NCBI GenBank assembly: GCA_021154515.1
Contig: JAJKIL010000215.1
Span: 1-9,000 of the forward strand
Source: Niastella sp.
GTDB lineage: Bacteria; Bacteroidota; Bacteroidia; Chitinophagales; Chitinophagaceae
DNA: 9,000 nucleotides
Direction: 5' to 3'
Below the pieces are notes generated by a model. That model was given only the letters and a program-made list of their open reading frames with translations. It searched no databases and was not told where the DNA came from. This document shows positions 6,460 to 9,000 of the stretch, one piece after another. A program made the position numbers and the translations under genes. Position 1 is the stretch's first letter. Each line of letters begins with the position of its first letter.

Positions 6460-6497
6460 AAAAAAGCAGCCCCGACGGTTTGGTCAGGGCTGCTGCT
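6460..6497 (-). terminator. Rho-independent terminator of the susCD operon
   Basis: A 12-bp stem pairs 6465-6476 with 6483-6494, with one C/A mismatch (6473/6486) and a 6-nt loop. The minus strand continues into six Ts (complement of A6460-6465). The plus strand also ends in a long T run (6497-6504), so the hairpin could work in both directions and stop radC read-through. It begins about 30 bp past the susD stop codon. Confidence 0.87.
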
Positions 6498-6522
6498 TTT
6501 TTTTATGAAAAATGATCTTGTA

Positions 6523-7959
6523 CTAGAATTTATCCCAGAACAATTTGAATTCCACTTTATCACCACCCATTTTGGCTGCAGCGGTGCTATAATTGGCATT
6601 ATTTAACTGCTGCTCGTTTGTTGGGTAAGGGAAGCGGTTGGGGAAACCTGAAACGGCCTTTACCACCGGGGTCAGTTTCGGATAGTCGAGCCTTCTTATT
6701 TCGGTCCAGCCTTCCATTGGACGATTAAATAAAGCGAGCCATTTCTGGAATCCTATCTTTTGTCTCCAGCCACCAGTGGCAGGTGCGGTAGTATAGGCCA
6801 CATCTGGCTGCGCCAGGTAAGTAGCGGCCTGTGCAGCTGTTCCACCCCAAAAAATAATGGAAGCAGTGATGGCATTGTTATAATGCTGTTCGGCAGTTCC
6901 GGCTACATTATACCCACGCTCTATGGCTTCGGCCCGTAAAAATTCTGTTTCTACATAATCCAGGAAAATGTATTCAGAATCGGCAGCATATACTTTTGAG
7001 CTAGGGTGGCTGTAACTGGGATACGAATTTGCCTTTCCAACGATACCACCTACATAAGCATTATTGTTGTTGGTAGTGAACCATAACACTTTGCGGGGAT
7101 CATTTAAATTGATCATTGGGTCCATCAGGTCTTTTGCAATAACATAGTCTGCACGGCCCCCCGTAACAATGTCTGAATACAAAGGACTTTGATTAGGACT
7201 TGCAGTCTGATACTTAAAAAATGCGTTATCCGCGAATGTAGCAAAAGAATTAGGCTCGGTTGCTTCTACAATTGCCTTGGCTGTTGCATCATCTACATCG
7301 GCCAGCATCATGCCCATTTTAAATTGCAGGGTATTGGCAAATTTTATCCAGCCGGCAACACTCCCTTTCATCAGCAGGTCTTCGCTTGATGAAAAACCAG
7401 CGGAAGTTGTTTTTAATTTGCTCACGTCATCTTTCAGTCTTTTTAACAGGTCTGCGTGAACAGTTTTGGCATCATCATATACCGGAGCCAGGTTATTTGG
7501 GTCCATTGCCGCTGTATAAGGGATATCGCCTAATGTGTTTAAAAGTATATTGTAAGCATATAATTGTGTGATATCGATAATAGCCAATTGGTTTTGTTTA
7601 ATAGCGGGGTCCAAAAAGGCATCTGCATTAATGAACTTGGCGCCCTCTGCTAAATCCTTCAATACATCTCGGTAGAATCTGGTCCACCAGGCTTGAGGGA
7701 TATTACGTGTTGTAAAATTGTATTGCGCTTCATCCTGGTATGTCGCCATAGCCCAGTGATTAATGGTGAACCGAAATACGTTTACGTTTACGCTTGCATT
7801 AAGCAAACCATCAGCCATGTTCCTGGTTGCATTGGTAAACAACATGGACCCTGGAACAGCCACTGGCTTTTTTGTATCAGTATTAAAACGGGAAATATCT
7901 TTTGTACATGCCGCCAAAAACAATACCGGCAATGTTGCTATATATAGAATCCTTCTCAT
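6523..7959 (-). CDS. SusD/RagB-type nutrient-binding outer membrane lipoprotein
   Basis: Surface lipoprotein that forms the lid of a SusC-type TonB-dependent transporter and captures its ligand. The 478-residue product starts with a basic/hydrophobic signal peptide ending in a lipobox (LAAC, Cys18), followed by TKD, compatible with surface export in this phylum. The mature part looks like the SusD-like_2 group: TKKPVAVPGSMLF near the N-terminus, tetratricopeptide-like helices (e.g. DYVETEFLRAEAIERG), and the C-terminal EGWTEIRRLDYP and FPYPTNEQQLNN segments typical of SusD proteins. It follows susC with a 14-bp gap, so they are co-transcribed, and a terminator follows the stop. The substrate cannot be told: no glycoside hydrolase, protease or sulfatase gene is in view. 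The ATG at 7959 is fixed by the signal peptide. Confidence 0.95.
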   Translation of the reverse strand: MRRILYIATLPVLFLAACTKDISRFNTDTKKPVAVPGSMLFTNATRNMADGLLNASVNVNVFRFTINHWAMATYQDEAQYNFTTRNIPQAWWTRFYRDVLKDLAEGAKFINADAFLDPAIKQNQLAIIDITQLYAYNILLNTLGDIPYTAAMDPNNLAPVYDDAKTVHADLLKRLKDDVSKLKTTSAGFSSSEDLLMKGSVAGWIKFANTLQFKMGMMLADVDDATAKAIVEATEPNSFATFADNAFFKYQTASPNQSPLYSDIVTGGRADYVIAKDLMDPMINLNDPRKVLWFTTNNNNAYVGGIVGKANSYPSYSHPSSKVYAADSEYIFLDYVETEFLRAEAIERGYNVAGTAEQHYNNAITASIIFWGGTAAQAATYLAQPDVAYTTAPATGGWRQKIGFQKWLALFNRPMEGWTEIRRLDYPKLTPVVKAVSGFPNRFPYPTNEQQLNNANYSTAAAKMGGDKVEFKLFWDKF

Positions 7960-7973
7960 GATTTGTTTCAGTT

Positions 7974-9000
7974 TTAGAATTTCAGTCTAACATTCATACC
8001 AATAGAGCGGGTTGTAGGATAAGCACCACTTTGCATACCTATTAAGTTACCGGCAGATACTGTTTCTTCAGGATCAGAGTAAGGTATGTTTTTATGGATG
8101 ATCCACAAGTTGCGGCCAAATACAGACACATCAATTCCTTTGATGGCTTTTACTTTTCCAAAGAGGCTTGTTGGTAATGAATAGGAAAGATTAGCCTCTC
8201 TTAATTTAACATAGCTGGCATCGTAAGTATAAGCTACCTGAGGAGGTTGTGTAGAGTTAGCATCTACAACTACGCGTTGCGTATTTGGCTTGCCGTCTCT
8301 TGTTACTCCCTGATATATAACACCACCGCCATCGGCCAAACTGTTACGAACGGGATTGCCCAGGTCGTTTAAACCAGCTGATTCTTTATAAACACCGGTA
8401 GTTGCACCATAGAACTGATCGAGCGACCAGATGCTACCACCTTGTTTCACATCGATCAGGAAACTCAGTGCCAGGTTTTTGTATTTAAAGGTATTGTTCA
8501 CACCACCGATCCAGTCGGGGTTTACATTACCGAAAACATTGTTAGTAGTGGTTGTAGCATAATAATAGCCAGTATCAGAAATCAATCTTTGGCCATCTTT
8601 AAACAAATAGGTTTTACCCTGAATAGTTCCGTATGGCTGACCAACAGTAGCGTTTATACTAACACCGCTCTGGAATGAACCCAGTTGCAGGTTGGTGAGA
8701 CCTTCTTTCAATGAAAGCACTTTGTTCCGGTTGCGTGTCCAGTTCACATTAACAGTCCATGAGAAGTCTTTTGTACGAACCGGTGTAGCGTACAATGACA
8801 ATTCAATACCCTTGTTCTCAATTTCACCGGCATTTATCCACTTCTTGGAATAACCGGTAGCTGCGGATACTTCAGCAGGTATGATCTGATTAATAGAATT
8901 GGCTTGGTAATAAGTAACATCAAAACCTAACCCGTTTATGAAAAAAGCCATTTCCAACCCTATTTCGCGGCTTTTTGTTTTTTCGGGTTTTAACTGGTTA
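7974..9000 (-). CDS. SusC/RagA family TonB-linked outer membrane protein (C-terminal part; 5' end outside window)
   Basis: The C-terminal 341 residues of a SusC-type TonB-dependent transporter, an outer membrane barrel that imports oligosaccharides, peptides or other large nutrients with its SusD partner. The frame is open through the right edge, reading NQLKPEKTKSREIGLEM, the barrel motif with which SusC C-terminal regions begin. Further family signatures are WINAGEIENKGIELSL, WTVNVNWTRNRNKV, NPDWIGGVNNTFKYKNLALSF, YVKLREANLSYSLP, VFGRNLW, and the terminal beta strand SIGMNVRLKF ending in Phe as outer membrane proteins require for BAM recognition. The plug, TonB box and any N-terminal extension or STN domain lie outside. 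Full SusC proteins run about 1000-1150 residues, so roughly two thirds is missing. The stop is 14 bp from susD. Confidence 0.96.
   Translation of the reverse strand, partial: NQLKPEKTKSREIGLEMAFFINGLGFDVTYYQANSINQIIPAEVSAATGYSKKWINAGEIENKGIELSLYATPVRTKDFSWTVNVNWTRNRNKVLSLKEGLTNLQLGSFQSGVSINATVGQPYGTIQGKTYLFKDGQRLISDTGYYYATTTTNNVFGNVNPDWIGGVNNTFKYKNLALSFLIDVKQGGSIWSLDQFYGATTGVYKESAGLNDLGNPVRNSLADGGGVIYQGVTRDGKPNTQRVVVDANSTQPPQVAYTYDASYVKLREANLSYSLPTSLFGKVKAIKGIDVSVFGRNLWIIHKNIPYSDPEETVSAGNLIGMQSGAYPTTRSIGMNVRLKF

Noticed and set aside
8442..8678. 78-codon plus-strand open frame
   Set aside because: It is antisense to the SusC barrel-coding region and has no recognisable features.

Overview
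The window looks like chromosomal DNA from a Bacteroidota bacterium, most likely family Chitinophagaceae (Chitinophaga or Niastella type; this placement is inference). The reasons are a SusC/SusD outer-membrane pair, a DUF3467 protein, a fused E1 alpha/beta 2-oxoacid dehydrogenase, a Ctc-type bL25 with an alanine/lysine-rich tail, start sites without Shine-Dalgarno sequences, and several upstream boxes matching the Bacteroidota -7 element TAnnTTTG. Every gene except radC lies on the minus strand.

Layout from left to right. Positions 1-1415 hold the N-terminal two thirds of a 2-oxoacid dehydrogenase E1 alpha/beta fusion, whose 3' end is outside the window. A gene-free gap (1416-1648) follows. 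It carries a pair of inverted arrays with a 9-bp period and a rho-independent terminator. Next come an FAH-family hydrolase (1649-2260), peptidyl-tRNA hydrolase pth (2409-2984), a 297-bp gap with a GTCA-rich quasi-periodic repeat and a terminator, ribosomal protein bL25 (3282-3929) and PRPP synthetase prs (3959-4903/4909). The order prs-rplY-pth is the classic translation/nucleotide cluster, here interrupted by the repeat and a terminator between rplY and pth. A small putative membrane protein (5051-5269) and radC (5395-6087, plus strand) are divergently arranged. radC abuts the convergent DUF3467 gene (6088-6405) with no intergenic base. The right end (6523-9000) is a SusC/SusD nutrient-uptake operon: the C-terminal third of the TonB-dependent SusC and the complete SusD-type lipoprotein.

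Most of this is ordinary housekeeping and nutrient-uptake content. I see no defence system, phage, transposase, CRISPR array or RNA gene. The signals worth a second look are non-coding: two intergenic regions built from short, roughly 9-bp degenerate units. One of them (1456-1580) forms an imperfect inverted repeat with exact 8-bp ends and looks like a small dispersed element. The coding observations of interest are minor: an orphan small membrane protein, the zero-gap radC/DUF3467 junction, and the low-complexity tail of bL25.
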